From NCBI GenBank assembly GCA_950022295.1, contig OX465601.1:110999501-111063500 (forward strand): a stretch of DNA of 64,000 nucleotides, written 5' to 3'. The first letter of the stretch is position 1, and the number at the start of each line of letters is the position of its first letter. The notes under the pieces were generated by a model that made no database searches, was not told the DNA's origin, and worked only from the letters and a program-made list of their open reading frames with translations. Both the position numbers and the translations under genes were made by a program. This document shows, in pieces, positions 1 through 11,559 of the stretch. This DNA comes from Bromus sterilis (taxonomy: Eukaryota > Streptophyta > Magnoliopsida > Poales > Poaceae).

Positions 1-80
1 AATATTTTTCTTCCTATGGCTTTTTCTATCCATTTTCTAGGGTCACGAACCTATAGTCAACACACTGCTCTGATACCATC
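1..80 (-). mobile_element. PBS-proximal end of a further internal region of the tandem gypsy array
   Basis: These 80 bases match 4654-4733 base for base. They end in GCTCTGATACCA (67-78), the reverse complement of an initiator-Met tRNA primer-binding site, directly left of the LTR that begins at 81. A PBS to the left of a minus-oriented LTR means the element continues leftwards out of the window. The LTR at 81-2999 is therefore shared between two internal regions. Confidence 0.85.
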
Positions 81-600
81 TGTAACGACCCAATTCACAC
101 CGAATTGAAGTCTCTGTGCTCAAGTGCCAGTCCCTGGACCGAACTCGCTAGCACACACAGTGTTATAGATGTATATCAAAGTACAAGTGCATCATTATTA
201 CAACGTATGATCCAGAGTAAAAATAAATAACAAGTTGCATAGCTCAAGGCTAGCTTATTCAATATAAATATAGCGGAAGCAAAGGAAAATAACGTGGAGT
301 CCCATCAACGGCCACACGCGAACATGCTGAGTGTAGACTCATAACCCTATCATAACACACTAATCTTCTGAGAAACCTGCAACACGAAGGTTACAGTTCG
401 AACACGGGTCAGTACATCTGATTTGTACGGCAAGTAACACAAGTGATAAAGCAATCCTACAACTAATTTCAAAACAAGAATAAGAATCAAGCTTGGTTTG
501 TTGTACATAAAGTTTGTAGTCATCTACTTCTACTTACTACTCAACATTTTCATCAACTCAAGTTTATAACGACCCACAACGCACAACAGCTAACTAACCG

Positions 601-936
601 CCTATGAGAGCCCTCGGGATCATAGGATTTCTAATGGCAGCCATGAGAGCCCTCAGTATCATGCTTCCGTGAGTATTGTAGAGCCCTCAGGATACAATTG
701 CACACGTACCTCCTATTCGTGAACATCATAGAGCCCTCAGGATACGATGCCACTACAAACACGTTCGTGACCGTTACAGAGCCCTCAGGATGCAACATCA
801 CCCTATCGTGAACACTGTAGAGCCCTCAGGATACAGTGCCACTACCTAGACCCAAAGTGAACATTGCAGAGCCCTCAGGGTGCAATGCCACACAAACAAA
901 CGTAAGTGAATATCACAGAGCCCTCAGGATGTAATA
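601..936 (-). ncRNA. Array of eight hairpins with an invariant loop and varying stems (LTR copy 1)
   Basis: Eight units each hold a 12-nt loop, consensus GAGCCCTCAGGA on the plus strand, at 608, 647, 681, 731, 779, 820, 869 and 918. The loop is flanked by complementary 5-7 nt arms that differ between units: CCTATGA/TCATAGG, CATGA/TCATG, ATTGTA/TACAAT, CATCATA/TACGATG, GTTACA/TGCAAC, CACTGTA/TACAGTG, CATTGCA/TGCAATG and TATCACA/TGTAATA. Five stems are perfect. The three imperfect ones each have one A-C opposition on the plus strand, which is U-G or G-U in minus-strand RNA. The array lies about 1.3 kb downstream of the TATA box, in the leader before the PBS. Its function is unknown. Confidence 0.75.
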
Positions 937-2233
937 CCACTCTACAGTACCTCAATCGCAAGTTACCATTCTACTAATAATAATGTTTTCACAACACTTG
1001 AATAACACAACAATTCCTCCCATGGTTATCATTGCAACAGTAAGCATAAATCACATAGCACAAGAAATACTAAAACATAACAACGTTGGATACATTGATC
1101 AATCAAAACATGTGGCTATCCTACCAGGTTTCAGCATAAGGTAGTAATATTTCACATGCATAGAGACATAGAATGTGCATAATCAAAAGTGAAATTTGCC
1201 TTGAACGGTGTTGAAGTAATCTAACACTTATTTCTGATCCTTTCTGCACTACGGACAATCTACACAGTCAAACAATGAAGTATTCAACACACCATAACAA
1301 ATAAACAATGCAACAACAAAAGAAACAAATGAACAGCAAGAAAATCAACTAAACAATAGCTAAACTTAAAGTACTTGTCAAATAAAAATCAACGCAAAAA
1401 GAAACGGCGCAAACGGGCGCACCGGTAAAAAGTTACGGCTGCCGGAAGTTCAAATTTGGATCATCTTGGGATCCTAATTTAAATACTTCAAACTTCTGTA
1501 ACTCTAGGTCTACTGGCTAGAAAATTTCTACACGATCGCAACGCAACTGGAATCACTCGATTCCGAGTTACGGTTAAAAAGTACTCGCGAAAACGGTTTC
1601 GGGTGAAAAACGGGGTACCGGGGGTTTTACTGCAAAAAGGACTGATACATAAATAAATTTTTTACAAAAACGTGATCGGGTCCCTGGGAGGTTTTTGATT
1701 CAGATCTGAAATTATTATTTTTTCCGAATCGTTTTTTTCTAAACTTTTTTTTTTCTCCAGCCGTCTTCTTCCTCCCGCGGCTGGACAGTAGAGGAGGCCA
1801 TGGCGCTGCGGCTTGGAGCTCGGGCTCCGGCCAGCGGGCGCGCAGGGGCGGCCGGCCAGGGGCGCGCGGCGGCGGAGGCCAGCGCGGCCAGGGGGCGGCG
1901 GCCTGGCTCGCGGGCGCGGGCGCACGGGCGCACGGCCATGGCGGCTCGCGGCTCGGGCTTCGGCCGGCCGGCCGTGGCGGCGGCGGCGGCGGCGGCCAGG
2001 GGGCGGCGGCGTAGCGGCTAGGGCGCGGGGTGGATTCGGCGAGGCGCGGGGAAGGCGGCGCACGGCGATGGCTTCGCGAAGATTGCCTCGAAAACGCAAA
2101 AAAACGTACTTCGGCGATGCTCCGGCGAAAAATCCGGCGAGATTCCGGCGAAACTCCGGCGACGGCAGGTCCCGCGGATTAGATTAGAGCTAACCCTAGA
2201 CGCTGGCGAAAATAAACTTAGCCCTAAACGGGG

Positions 2234-2243
2234 CTATTTATAG
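2234..2243 (-). promoter_or_regulatory. LTR TATA box
   Basis: Plus-strand CTATTTATAG reads CTATAAATAG on the minus strand. It sits between the AT-rich U3 and the GC-rich transcribed part of the LTR and agrees with the minus orientation given by the PBS. The same decamer recurs at 6880-6889 in the other LTR. Confidence 0.65.
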
Positions 2244-3899
2244 CCATCCCCTAATCCCTATATTTTTTTTAAATACGAAATAAAAACAAATTCGGTCTGC
2301 TGGAAAAAAAACAGACCAGGTCCAATAGGCCCAAAACAATATTAGAAAAATCACGGAAATTTATTTTAAAATTCCGTCTTCGCCAATATTTTTAAAATAA
2401 TAAAATTGAATTTTTGGCTTGACCAAAATAATAAAATAAAATAAAAACTTTGCAACTTATTTTTAATTATTTTTAAATACTTTTCTGGCATTTTAAAAAT
2501 ACCGAAAACTCCGAAAATTGATTTAAAAACTTTTCCAGAGCATAAATAAATTCCAAAAAAATAATTTTAGAAAATATTTATAACTCCAAGGTAAAATTAA
2601 AAAGTCTCCCATAAATATTTTAAACTATTTTCCAAAAAATTTAAAAATGGGGATAAGTCCTTTTATATCCTCTCCAGCGAACTGCCATGTGTTGAAAAAT
2701 GTTTAAAAATATTTTAAAAGAATTCCAATAATGCTTTAAAACATTTTCCAAACCTTTCAAATGTTGAAGGAGTCATATTACCTTCTCTCATTTTATTTTG
2801 TTTGTTTTGTTTTTAAATAATAAATTCCAGAAACACCAACGGTGAATATTAGGGAAAGTCATTTTATTCCCTCTCTTTTTATTATTCAGTAAACTCCAAA
2901 AGTTTTAAATCCCAGAGAAAATCAAACACAACAAGCAAACAATCCTTATCTATTTAATTTATTAACATTCCAAAATTCAAAGAATTTTGGGATGTTACAC
3001 ACTACCACCCTTAAAAGGAATCTCGTCCTCGAGATTCGAGAAGGCTAGCAAGAAAGGTTAGGGTTCGGGTCTTCATGACAGTCAATCGATCCTCCGACGG
3101 TCCAGGGTGCTACCACCCTTAAAAGGAATGCGTCTTGGTCTTCAAAAGCTTGCTCCTTCAGCGAGCTCCTCACACATAATCTTCATACTCCGCTGGGGCA
3201 TGGAATTCTTCATCACAAGTGTGGCTTCCAGTATCTTAATCCATCGATGACATTCTCCGCACAGGTTTCACCTGAGGTCTTCGAGGTTTCACGAATTCCT
3301 CCTTTGAGGTTTCCATTCCTTAGCCAGGGAGTGGTCTTCCAAGTACTGAGACTTCATGACTAACAGGTCAGACGCCCATACTAAGCAACTATCGATTTTC
3401 TCATGGTGGTCATCAAGAATATTTCTACGGGATACCTGCAGAAAAAGGTCTTGGTCTATAATCACCGTATAATACAAACGGAAATCTCCTACAGGGTCAC
3501 ACATCGTACCATTCTATGGTTCAGGCTTAACATCGTCGTCTCTCAAACATAGGTAAGTCACTCAAGATTTACAATCCCGCATAGCAAGAGAGAATAATAA
3601 GGGTAGTCGTCATGGGGGCCAATCCATTCCGCACCCATATCATTACCTTGTACATGGTTTAGCGAATCTCGCAGTCTAACACTCGGTCATCCTCACAAGT
3701 ATTGCAGAAATTCCTCCTTATCTTGAACTGGGTCCAGATAAATCCATGGTTCTGCAAGCCAAGCAAAAGATCTATCGTTTCCTCAACACTCAGGTCTGCG
3801 CAAACTGCTATAAAACATGTACTGGTGGACTACAACTTCCTCCAGAGTTCTCCCTTCAGCAAGATTGTGCTCTCTTGTTGTAAGATCCGGGCACAAGGG

Positions 3900-4084
3900 G
3901 TTAACTTGAGCTCATCATTGGTTGCATCCATCTTGATTCCAGCCTTGACATTAGCAGCCCTTGTAGTAGCTTCTTCTACCTAGTACTTAGCTGCATAGGG
4001 GACCATGTCCTCACTTCCAACCTTGTTTATCTTCATGTGCTCCTCCATATTATGAATCCATTGTTCCACCTTCAGTCTCGACAT
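3900..4084 (-). pseudogene. gag: gag remnant of the tandem gypsy element
   Basis: From an ATG at 4084 the minus strand reads a short Retrotrans_gag-like stretch containing VEQWIHNMEEHMKINKV followed by an alanine-tyrosine run. This matches the start of the plant gypsy capsid domain, where a 'W-x-x-x-M/T-E' pattern precedes a helix. A TAG at 3980-3982 interrupts it and the frame then degrades. The position, about 650 nt downstream of the PBS, fits gag. It cannot make a full capsid protein. The family assignment rests on a short stretch and could be wrong in detail. Confidence 0.5.
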
Positions 4085-4719
4085 CGCCCCAGAAAAGGCG
4101 AGTCCTACTTCATACTCCATCTATTAAGCCCATACGACAACGGTTGGGGCAAAGCTATAACACCGACAAGAAAACAAACTAAGGTAACACCAAGCATATG
4201 CACGCAAACAAGAAAGCGGCAAAACACCTATGTTCGACAGTAACACATAACAACAAACAATACAGTCACAACAGTCAAAACACACAAACAACTCCTAGGG
4301 TAAGGTCGTATGTGCAAGACATGCGATCTCATCATGCTACGCGAAATTCGTTCATCCAACTTCACATAAAAGGTGTTGGTCTGATTCTAAGCTTCATCCT
4401 TCTCAGCTAAGCTGATCTTAAAGGTTCCTCTCACAGTGTCAAACTTATTGATCACCGTAGGTTATTCCTTCTAGTTCCGATAATCATAACTCCAATTGAT
4501 CCCCGAGGTTGATGGTGTTCTTCTCAAATGTCTTGTCTTCCAAGGTATAAACAACTCAAGGGGTATTCATAGTAAAACAAGATGAGAAGTTTTAGAAGGT
4601 GAATAATAGATGAGAAATACTAGTGGAGAGAGTAAGTAATCAAAGAGTGATAAAATATTTTTCTTCCTATGGCTTTTTCTATCCATTTTCTAGGGTCACG
4701 AACCTATAGTCAACACACT

Positions 4720-4731
4720 GCTCTGATACCA
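4720..4731 (-). other. Primer-binding site, initiator-Met tRNA type
   Basis: Plus-strand GCTCTGATACCA is TGGTATCAGAGC on the minus strand, the usual complement of the plant initiator-Met tRNA 3' end. Two bases separate it from the LTR start at 4734. It fixes the element's orientation as minus. An identical copy lies at 67-78. Confidence 0.85.
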
Positions 4732-4733
4732 TC

Positions 4734-7646
4734 TGTAACGACCCAATTCACACCGAATTGAAGTCTCTGTGCTCAAGTGCCAGTCCCTGGACCGAACTCG
4801 CTAGCACACACAGTGTTATAGATGTATATCAAAGTACAAGTGCATCATTATTACAACGTATGATCCAGAGTAAAAATAAATAACAAGTTGCATAGCTCAA
4901 GGCTAGCTTATTCAATATAAATATAGCGGAAGCAAAGGCAAATAACGTGGAGTCCCATCAACGGCCACACGCGAACATGCTGAGTGTAGACTCATAACCC
5001 TATCATAACACACTAATCTTCTGAGAAACCTGCAACACGAAGGTTACAGCCCGAACACGGGTCAGTACATCTGATTTGTACGGCAAGTAACACAAGTGAT
5101 AAAGCAATCCTACAACTAATTTCAAAACAAGAATAAGAATCAAGCTTGGTTTGTTGTACATAAAGTTTGTAGTCATCTACTTCTACTTACTACTCAACAT
5201 TTTCATCAACTCAAGTTTATAACGACCCACAACGCACAACAGCTAACTAACCGCCTATGAGAGCCCTCGGGATCATAGGATTTATAATGGCATCCATGAG
5301 AGCCCTCAGGATCATGCTTCCGTGAGTATTGTAGAGCCCTCAGGATACAATTGCACACGTACCTCCTATTCGTGAACATCATAGAGCCCTCAGGATACGA
5401 TGCCACTACAAACACGTTCGTGACCGTTACAGAGCCCTCAGGATGCAACATCACCCTATCGTGAACACTGTAGAGCCCTCAGGATACAGTGCCACTACCT
5501 AGACCCAAAGTGAACATTGCAGAGCCCTCAGGGTGCAATGCCACACAAACAAACGTAAGTGAATATCACAGAGCCCTCAGGATGTAATACCACTCTACAG
5601 TACCTCAATCGCAAGTTACCATTCTACTAATAATAATGTTTTCACAACACTTGAATAACACAACAATTCCTCCCATGGTTATCATTGCAACAGTAAGCAT
5701 AAATCACATAGCACAAGAAATACTAAAACATAACAACGTTGGATACATTGATCAATCAAAACATGTGGCTATCCTACCAGGTTTCAGCATAAGGTAGTAA
5801 TATTTCACATGCATAGAGACATAGAATGTGCATAATCAAAAGTGAAATTTGCCTTGAACGGTGTTGAAGTAATCTAACACTTATTTCTGATCCTTTCTGC
5901 ACTACGGACAATCTACACAGTCAAACAATGAAGTATTCAACACACCATAACAAATAAACAATGCAACAACAAAAGAAACAAATGAACAGCAAGAAAATCA
6001 ACTAAACAATAGCTAAACTTAAAGTACTTGTCAAATAAAAATCAACGCAAAAAGAAACGGCGCAAACGGGCGCACCGGTAAAAAGTTACGGCTGCCGGAA
6101 GTTCAAATTTGGATCAGCTTGGGATCCTAATTTAAATACTTCAAACTTCTGTAACTCTAGGTCTACTGGCTAGAAAATTTCTACACGATCGCAACGCAAC
6201 TGGAATCACTCGATTCCGAGTTACGGTTAAAAAGTACTCGCGAAAACGGTTTCGGGTGAAAAACGGGGTACCGGGGGTTTTACTGCAAAAAGGACTGATA
6301 CATAAATAAATTTTTTACAAAAACGCGATCGGTCCCTGGGAGGTTTTGGATTCAGATCTGAATTTTTTTTTTCCGAATCGTTTTTTTCTAAACTTTTTTT
6401 TTCTCCAGGCGCCTTCTTCCTCCCGCGGCTGGACAGCAGAGGAGGCCATGGCGCTGCGGCTTGGAGCTCGGGCTCCGGCCAGCGGGCGCGCAGGGGCGGC
6501 CGGCCAGGGGCGCGCGGCGGCGGAGGCCAGCGCGGCCAGGGGGCGGCGGCCTGGCTCGCGGGCGCGGGCGCACGGGCGCACGGCCATGGCGGCTCGCGGC
6601 TCGGGCTTCGGCCGGCCGGCCGTGGCGGCGGCGGCGGCGGCCAGGGGGCGGCGGCGTAGCGGCTAGGGCGCGGGGTGGATTCGGCGAGGCGCGGGGAAGG
6701 CGGCGCACGTGCGATGGCTTCGCGAAGATTGCCTCGAAAACGCAAAAAAACGTACTTCGGCGATGCTCCGGCGAAAAATCCGGCAAGATTCCGGCGAAAC
6801 TCCGGCGACGGCGGGTCCCGCGGATTAGATTAGAGCTAACCCTAGACGCTGGCGAAAATAAACTTAGCCCTAATCGGGGCTATTTATAGCCATCCCCTAA
6901 TCCCTATATTTTTTTTTAAATACGAAATAAAAACAAATTCGGTCTGCTGGAAAAAAAACAAACCAGGTCCAATAGGCCCAAAACAATATTAGAAAAATCA
7001 CGGAAATTTATTTTAAAATTCCGTCTTCGCCATTATTTTTAAAATAATAAAATAGAATTTTTGGCTTGACCAAAATAATAAAATAAAATAAAAACTTTGC
7101 AACTTATTTTTAATTATTTTTAAATACTTTTCTGGCATTTTAAAAATATCGAAAACTCCGAAAATTGATTTAAAAACTTTTCCAGAGCATAAATAAATTC
7201 CAAAAAAATAATTTTAGAAAATATTTATAACTCCAAGGTAAAATTAAAAAGTCTCCCATAAATATTTTAAACTATTTTCCAAAAAATTTAAAAATGGGGA
7301 TAAGTCCTTTTATATCCTCTCCAGCGAACTGCCATGTGTTGAAAAATGTTTAAAAATATTTTAAAAGAATTCCAATAATGCTTTAAAACATTTTCCAAAC
7401 CTTTCAAATGTTGAAGGAGTCATATTACCTTCTCTCATTTTATTTTGTTTGTTTTGTTTTTAAATAATAAATTCTAGAAACACCAACGGTGAATATTAGG
7501 GAAAGTCATTTTATTCCCTCTCTTTTTATTATTCAGTAAACTCCAAAAGTTTTAAATCCCAGAGAAAATCAAACACAACAAGCAAACAATCCTTATCTAT
7601 TTAATTTATTAACATTCCAAAATTCGAAGAATTTTGGGATGTTACA
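4734..7646 (-). repeat. Gypsy LTR, 5' LTR of the tandem array
   Basis: This is the second copy of the 2.9-kb LTR, TGTAACGACCC to GGGATGTTACA. It carries the same hairpin array (5254-5589), TATA decamer (6880-6889) and GC-rich tract. Its right end abuts ATATT (7647-7651), the expected 5-bp target duplication. The partner copy of that duplication would lie left of the window. Few differences separate it from LTR copy 1, suggesting recent amplification. Confidence 0.9.
5254..5589 (-). ncRNA. Array of eight hairpins (LTR copy 2)
   Basis: This is the same eight stem-loops as at 601-936. The first is CCTATGA/TCATAGG at 5254-5260 and 5273-5279. The last is TATCACA/TGTAATA at 5564-5570 and 5583-5589. 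The second loop here has the consensus GGA end, where copy 1 has GTA. The stems are otherwise kept. Confidence 0.75.
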
Positions 7647-8391
7647 ATATATTACTCTATCACAATCTGAACATAATCTCATAATCCATCAGATCCTATC
7701 AAACTCAACATAGCAATAACAGAAATATTACAAAGGTGCCTCGATCATGTAGGGCAGCTCACAAGGTCTAAACAATGAAGATCAAAGAGGGGAGGAGAAC
7801 ATCACATAGCTACTGATCACGGACCCATGGTCCAAGGAAAACTACTCACGAGACATCCGGGGAGCATCCATGGTGGAGAGGAGACTCCCGGAGGTCAATC
7901 CTCCCTCCGGCAGGGTACCGGGAAGAGGTCTTCTGGTGCTCCCGATCTTCGGAAGCGCGGCGGCGTCGGAACAGAGGCGAGTTCGCGGAATAGGGTTCCT
8001 CTTCTGGAGTTTTCCCGTGACGGAGAATAAATAGGCGAAGGGGGGCAGCCAGAGGTGGACCAGGGGCCCCAGGCGCCCCCCCTGGCGCGGCCAGGGGTGG
8101 GGCCGCGCCGGGTGACCGCCTGGGCCCCCTGGCTCCCCTCTGGCCCCTCCCGGGCTCTTCGCGAAGCTTCCTCCATGCTGATTTTTATCTGAATTTTCCT
8201 GAATTTTTCTGGCACTTTTTATATGGGGGAAAACTGAAATAGAAAAACAGCAGAAAACAGGAACTGGCACTGGGGTGCACTGAGTTAATAGGTTAGTCCA
8301 AATATGATCAAAAGTGTATCTAGAACATAGCAATATCACACAAAACATGCATGGAGCAAGCAGAAATTATAGATACGTTTTGGACGTATCA
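7647..8391 (-). repeat. Athila-type LTR fragment interrupted by the gypsy array
   Basis: On the minus strand it starts at 8391 with TGATACGTCCAAAACG and proceeds through the same U3/R sequence as 13182 onwards. It is cut at 7647, where the tandem gypsy array inserted, so the rest of this LTR lies beyond the left edge. It keeps the family's CCGGAGG/CCTCCGG hairpin (7888-7910) and ten-codon upstream ORF (7842-7871). Frames read through this stretch are shared by all LTR copies and are not genes. Confidence 0.85.
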
Positions 8392-11300
8392 CTACCATTA
8401 AGTGAAACCAGGAGGTATCACTCTCGATGGCACACTTAAAGGGTTTGACAGAGACATCAGCGGAATGAACTAAAGAGGTAAACCTCGTATCATCCCGGTG
8501 ATGCTACACTACTGAGCCGACGAGAGTGAAATATGAGTTCGTCCACTCGTAAGTCAAACTCGAAGCGACTCGGCAGAGTCTCGCCGTTGTAGGTTCCCTA
8601 GGGTGTCTGCATTGATCCATACCTGTTGCAGTTGTAATATATCGTTTCCCCTATCACTCCCAGAGTGATCACGACCCTCTATTCTAAACCTAGCTAACAA
8701 TGCGCAGGGCTCACTGCTGAATATAATATATAGATATAGCAGGCAGCATAGGATAGGGAAGGTACAACAAGGGCGACAAAATCAGGCCATGCAATTGAAT
8801 ATGATTGTAACGTAGCAGCAGCAGTAACAATGCCTAGTGCAAGAAATGTACGGAAAGATAGGCGATATTTGGGGAAGAGAATGGCTCTGCTTGCCTGGTA
8901 GCTCGACGGTAGAGGTACGGTCGTCGACGACGTAGTCGATCACAGGGGCATCGGCAGCGGTCGTCGGGACTACCGGACAATAAGAGAGGGGGAGAAACAA
9001 TAAATACACAACAACAATAGCAATACAAATACAAGACATGACAAACGCAAAGTTAACAGTGTTCTAACGCAGTGCAAGGTGCATTGCTCGGAGCGGGAAT
9101 TCATTCGGGGATGAACTGCCAGCTCCGGGTGATTATCGGACAGGGTGTCCGGAGGGGAAGGAATCATGCCGGAGGTGTCGTGGACATCTGACAAACATAT
9201 GGGTGGGGTATCCAGGTTAGTTGAACTATCCTGAAAAACTTTCGTTTTCAAAATAAATTCATCCGAAAAGTTTTACCGGTACTGGGTAATTATCGGGCAG
9301 ACGATCCGGAGGGAGAAAGTCTCGGATCGGTATGTTAGAGGGGTGCGGTGGGTATGCGGGTTGCGTAACTATATTCCTTATATTTTTTGATCAATTTTCA
9401 TGTATAAAATATTGTCATTGGAGTTACGGTTTAAAAGCTATTGAATTTCAAAGTTTTATTCAATTTAAAAAGATTTCTAGAATTTGTTTTATTAAATAAC
9501 CAACCTTATCCAGAATAGTGCATTTGACCTGGTCAACTGACAGTGCGGCCCCACCTGTCAGTAGGTTGACTGGTCAAACCTGACCAGTGGGTCCCATGTG
9601 TCAGCCACCCATTTAGTAAAAGCATTATATTTATCTAAACAGTACAGGGGCCCCACATGTCATAGACACAGGGTGTTATTCCATTTAGTTTTATTCTCAG
9701 GTTAAATAAAGGGACAGGGCCCACCTGCCATAGACACATGTTCTAATCATCTATTTAAATATCTACCAAAAAGTTGGGTCCACCTGTCATTGAGAGGGAG
9801 GGTTACCTCTTAGTTTTATTTAACAGTTTTTAACAGGGGGGTAGTTAAATAGAGATTAACTTAAATGGGGGGGGGTTATCTCATGGCTGACAGAGCCGTC
9901 GATACCCAGCGCTCGCCGCCGGCGAGGTTCAAGGCGGCGAGGCCGAACCGAACAGGGGAGCCGCGGCGGGGGGTGCAGGCATGCGCATGCAGAAGCAAAG
10001 AAGCAGCAGGGGGGACATGGGGGCCGGAGGGATGCTCACTGGGAGGGGCTCGGGCGAGACGTCGTCGGGCCGCGCTGAGGAGCACAGCGAGGCGCCGGTC
10101 CAGTGGTGCGGCCAGGGCGCGCGCTAGGCGTGGCCAGGGCGCGGACGGTGCGCAGCAAGGGCCCGCGTGAGAGCGGCCATGGGCACGGTCCGGCCATGGC
10201 GGACAGCGGCCGGAGCACGCGACGGTGGACATGGTGTTACAGCGCAGGAGCCAAAGGGGAAACAGAGGGTTTGCACGCGTAGCTCACCTAGGAGTCAAAT
10301 GGCGGTGGCGGCGAGCTCGGGGGAGGTGTGCAGCGGCCGAATCAGCCCGGGGAAGAACGACGACCGCAGTTCGGAACGGCGACGACGGTGTGCCCTTGAA
10401 GGCGTCCGAGCTCGATTCCACGCGAAGAGGGAAGTAGTCGACGACGACGCGCTCCGCGGACATGCTGGTTGGGCTCGTCTCGCACGGTGGTCGCGTGCGT
10501 GCATGGAGGCGCACCCATGGCGGCCTCGGTCCAGAAGAAAAGGAGAGGGAGGAGCTCGAGGGAGAGGGGAATGGAGGAGGGGCAGGGGGCGCGGGCTATC
10601 CACCCGAGGAGAGGGGTAGCAGATAGGGCAGGTGAGGGGGGGCGGCATGGCCACAGTGTCCATGGCCATGTCGGCTTGTCGCCGTGCGGGGTGGGGCAGG
10701 TGAGGGGGAAGAAGGAGAGAGAGAGGGAGGGAGGGGCTGGGCCGGGGTGGGCCTCGCCCCCGGCGGGATTTAGGGAATTTTTTTGTTTTTCTTTTCTTTT
10801 GTTTCTTTTCTGTTTCATTTTTGTTTTCCAATCAATTTAATTTTGTTAGATGTAAAACCCATACCATTAATATTGTTGCACTTCAAACTACTGCTACAAA
10901 AAGTTTTGAACAATAATAAAATCATCTAGATTTTATATACATTGAAAATCGATTAAATGTGGCCATTTGCTACTGTTTTGAATTATTTATTTTATTTAAA
11001 CAAACTAATAATTCCCCAATACATCACAACATTACCTATTGATTATTTCACATTTTATAAAATAGGTTCCACAATTTTTAGTGCATTTAAAATTCCCATA
11101 TGTTTATTAAAATTATCATGGCAACTTAATAATCCCCAAGCAATTATTTTATTTCATAATATTACTAAAGCACTTTTAATAAAATAACCATTGTTATATT
11201 AACATGGCCTAATGATTGTTAGGTATTTTATTAATAGGTTCCATCATTTTGAATTTATCTAAGATTTCATTTCCATATCAAATTACATGAGAATTTTGAT

Positions 11301-11559
11301 AACCCAACTTCATTTGGTTGCATGATCATCATTGTCTGGGGATCATTCAAGTGACTAGGGGGATTTCGTTTAATCATGATCAAGGTGAGGGACATGCATC
11401 CAAAATTCTTGGAGCAATTATATAATTTGAAAATTTTATCAGGGTGAGAATCTGACAGAGCCATGATCAAAGGTGATCAGGGTTTGATCATCAAGAGTAA
11501 TGATCTCCAACAGTGGAATCACTGTAGTGATTACTGTTACTGATTCTGAGGGTGTTACA
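8392..11559 (-). repeat. Part of a long gypsy-like LTR (TGTAACACCC terminus)
   Basis: The right end reads GGGTGTTACA at 11559, so the minus strand starts TGTAACACCC, a common plant gypsy LTR end. It runs unbroken for 3.2 kb with a GC-rich block at about 9890-10760 and an AT-rich block at 10770-11500. A TATA-like GTATATAAAA on the minus strand (10929-10938) lies between them. The left end is cut at 8392 by the Athila-type LTR. CTGAC at 11560 would be its target duplication. I found no coding motif. Frames in the GC-rich block are composition artefacts. Confidence 0.6.

Larger units (their letters stand above)
81..2999 (-). repeat. Gypsy LTR, shared middle LTR of a tandem array
   Basis: The 2.9-kb LTR begins TGTAACGACCC and ends GGGATGTTACA, giving TGTAAC/GTTACA inverted ends. 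It is closely matched by 4734-7646 with only scattered differences and small indels. Read on the minus strand, the AT-rich U3 lies at 2999-2250, a TATA box at 2234-2243, a very GC-rich tract at about 1750-2170, and a long R/U5 down to 81. The GC-rich tract opens several arginine/alanine/proline-rich frames on both strands. Their composition is what a skewed sequence gives, so I do not call them genes. Confidence 0.9.
3000..4733 (-). mobile_element. Short internal region of a non-autonomous gypsy element
   Basis: Only about 1.7 kb separates the two LTRs. On the minus strand the PBS is at 4720-4731 beside the right (5') LTR. A purine-rich tract with CTCGAGGACGAGATTCC just upstream abuts the left (3') LTR at 3000-3034. 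A gag remnant lies at about 3900-4084. No protease, reverse transcriptase or integrase motif is visible, so the unit needs proteins from elsewhere. A purine-rich 3' end with an acidic 'EDE'-like coding remnant is common in chromovirus gypsy elements, but lineage assignment is tentative. Confidence 0.75.

Noticed and set aside
601..936. CRISPR-like array (regular repeats with variable spacers)
   Set aside because: The repeat is only 12 bases, spacing is irregular, the 'spacers' are complementary arms, and the context is a plant LTR.
1662..2187. Arg/Ala/Pro-rich open frames on both strands (also 6227-6889)
   Set aside because: They lie in the GC-rich part of an LTR, overlap in several frames and differ by frameshifts between the two LTR copies, so they are composition artefacts.
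5206..5454. Minus-strand frame with repeated PEGS tetrapeptides
   Set aside because: PEGS comes from translating the hairpin loop. Unit spacing is not a multiple of three and the frame is closed in the other LTR copy, so the repeat is conserved as RNA or DNA, not as peptide.
7842..8348. 168-codon minus frame and equivalents at 13368, 40531, 46412 and 60339
   Set aside because: All are readings of the same Athila-type LTR in different copies. The frames are not conserved between copies beyond the short upstream ORF.
9865..10840. Several 100-180 codon frames in a GC-rich block
   Set aside because: They overlap on both strands, are of biased composition with no motif, and lie inside a gypsy-like LTR.
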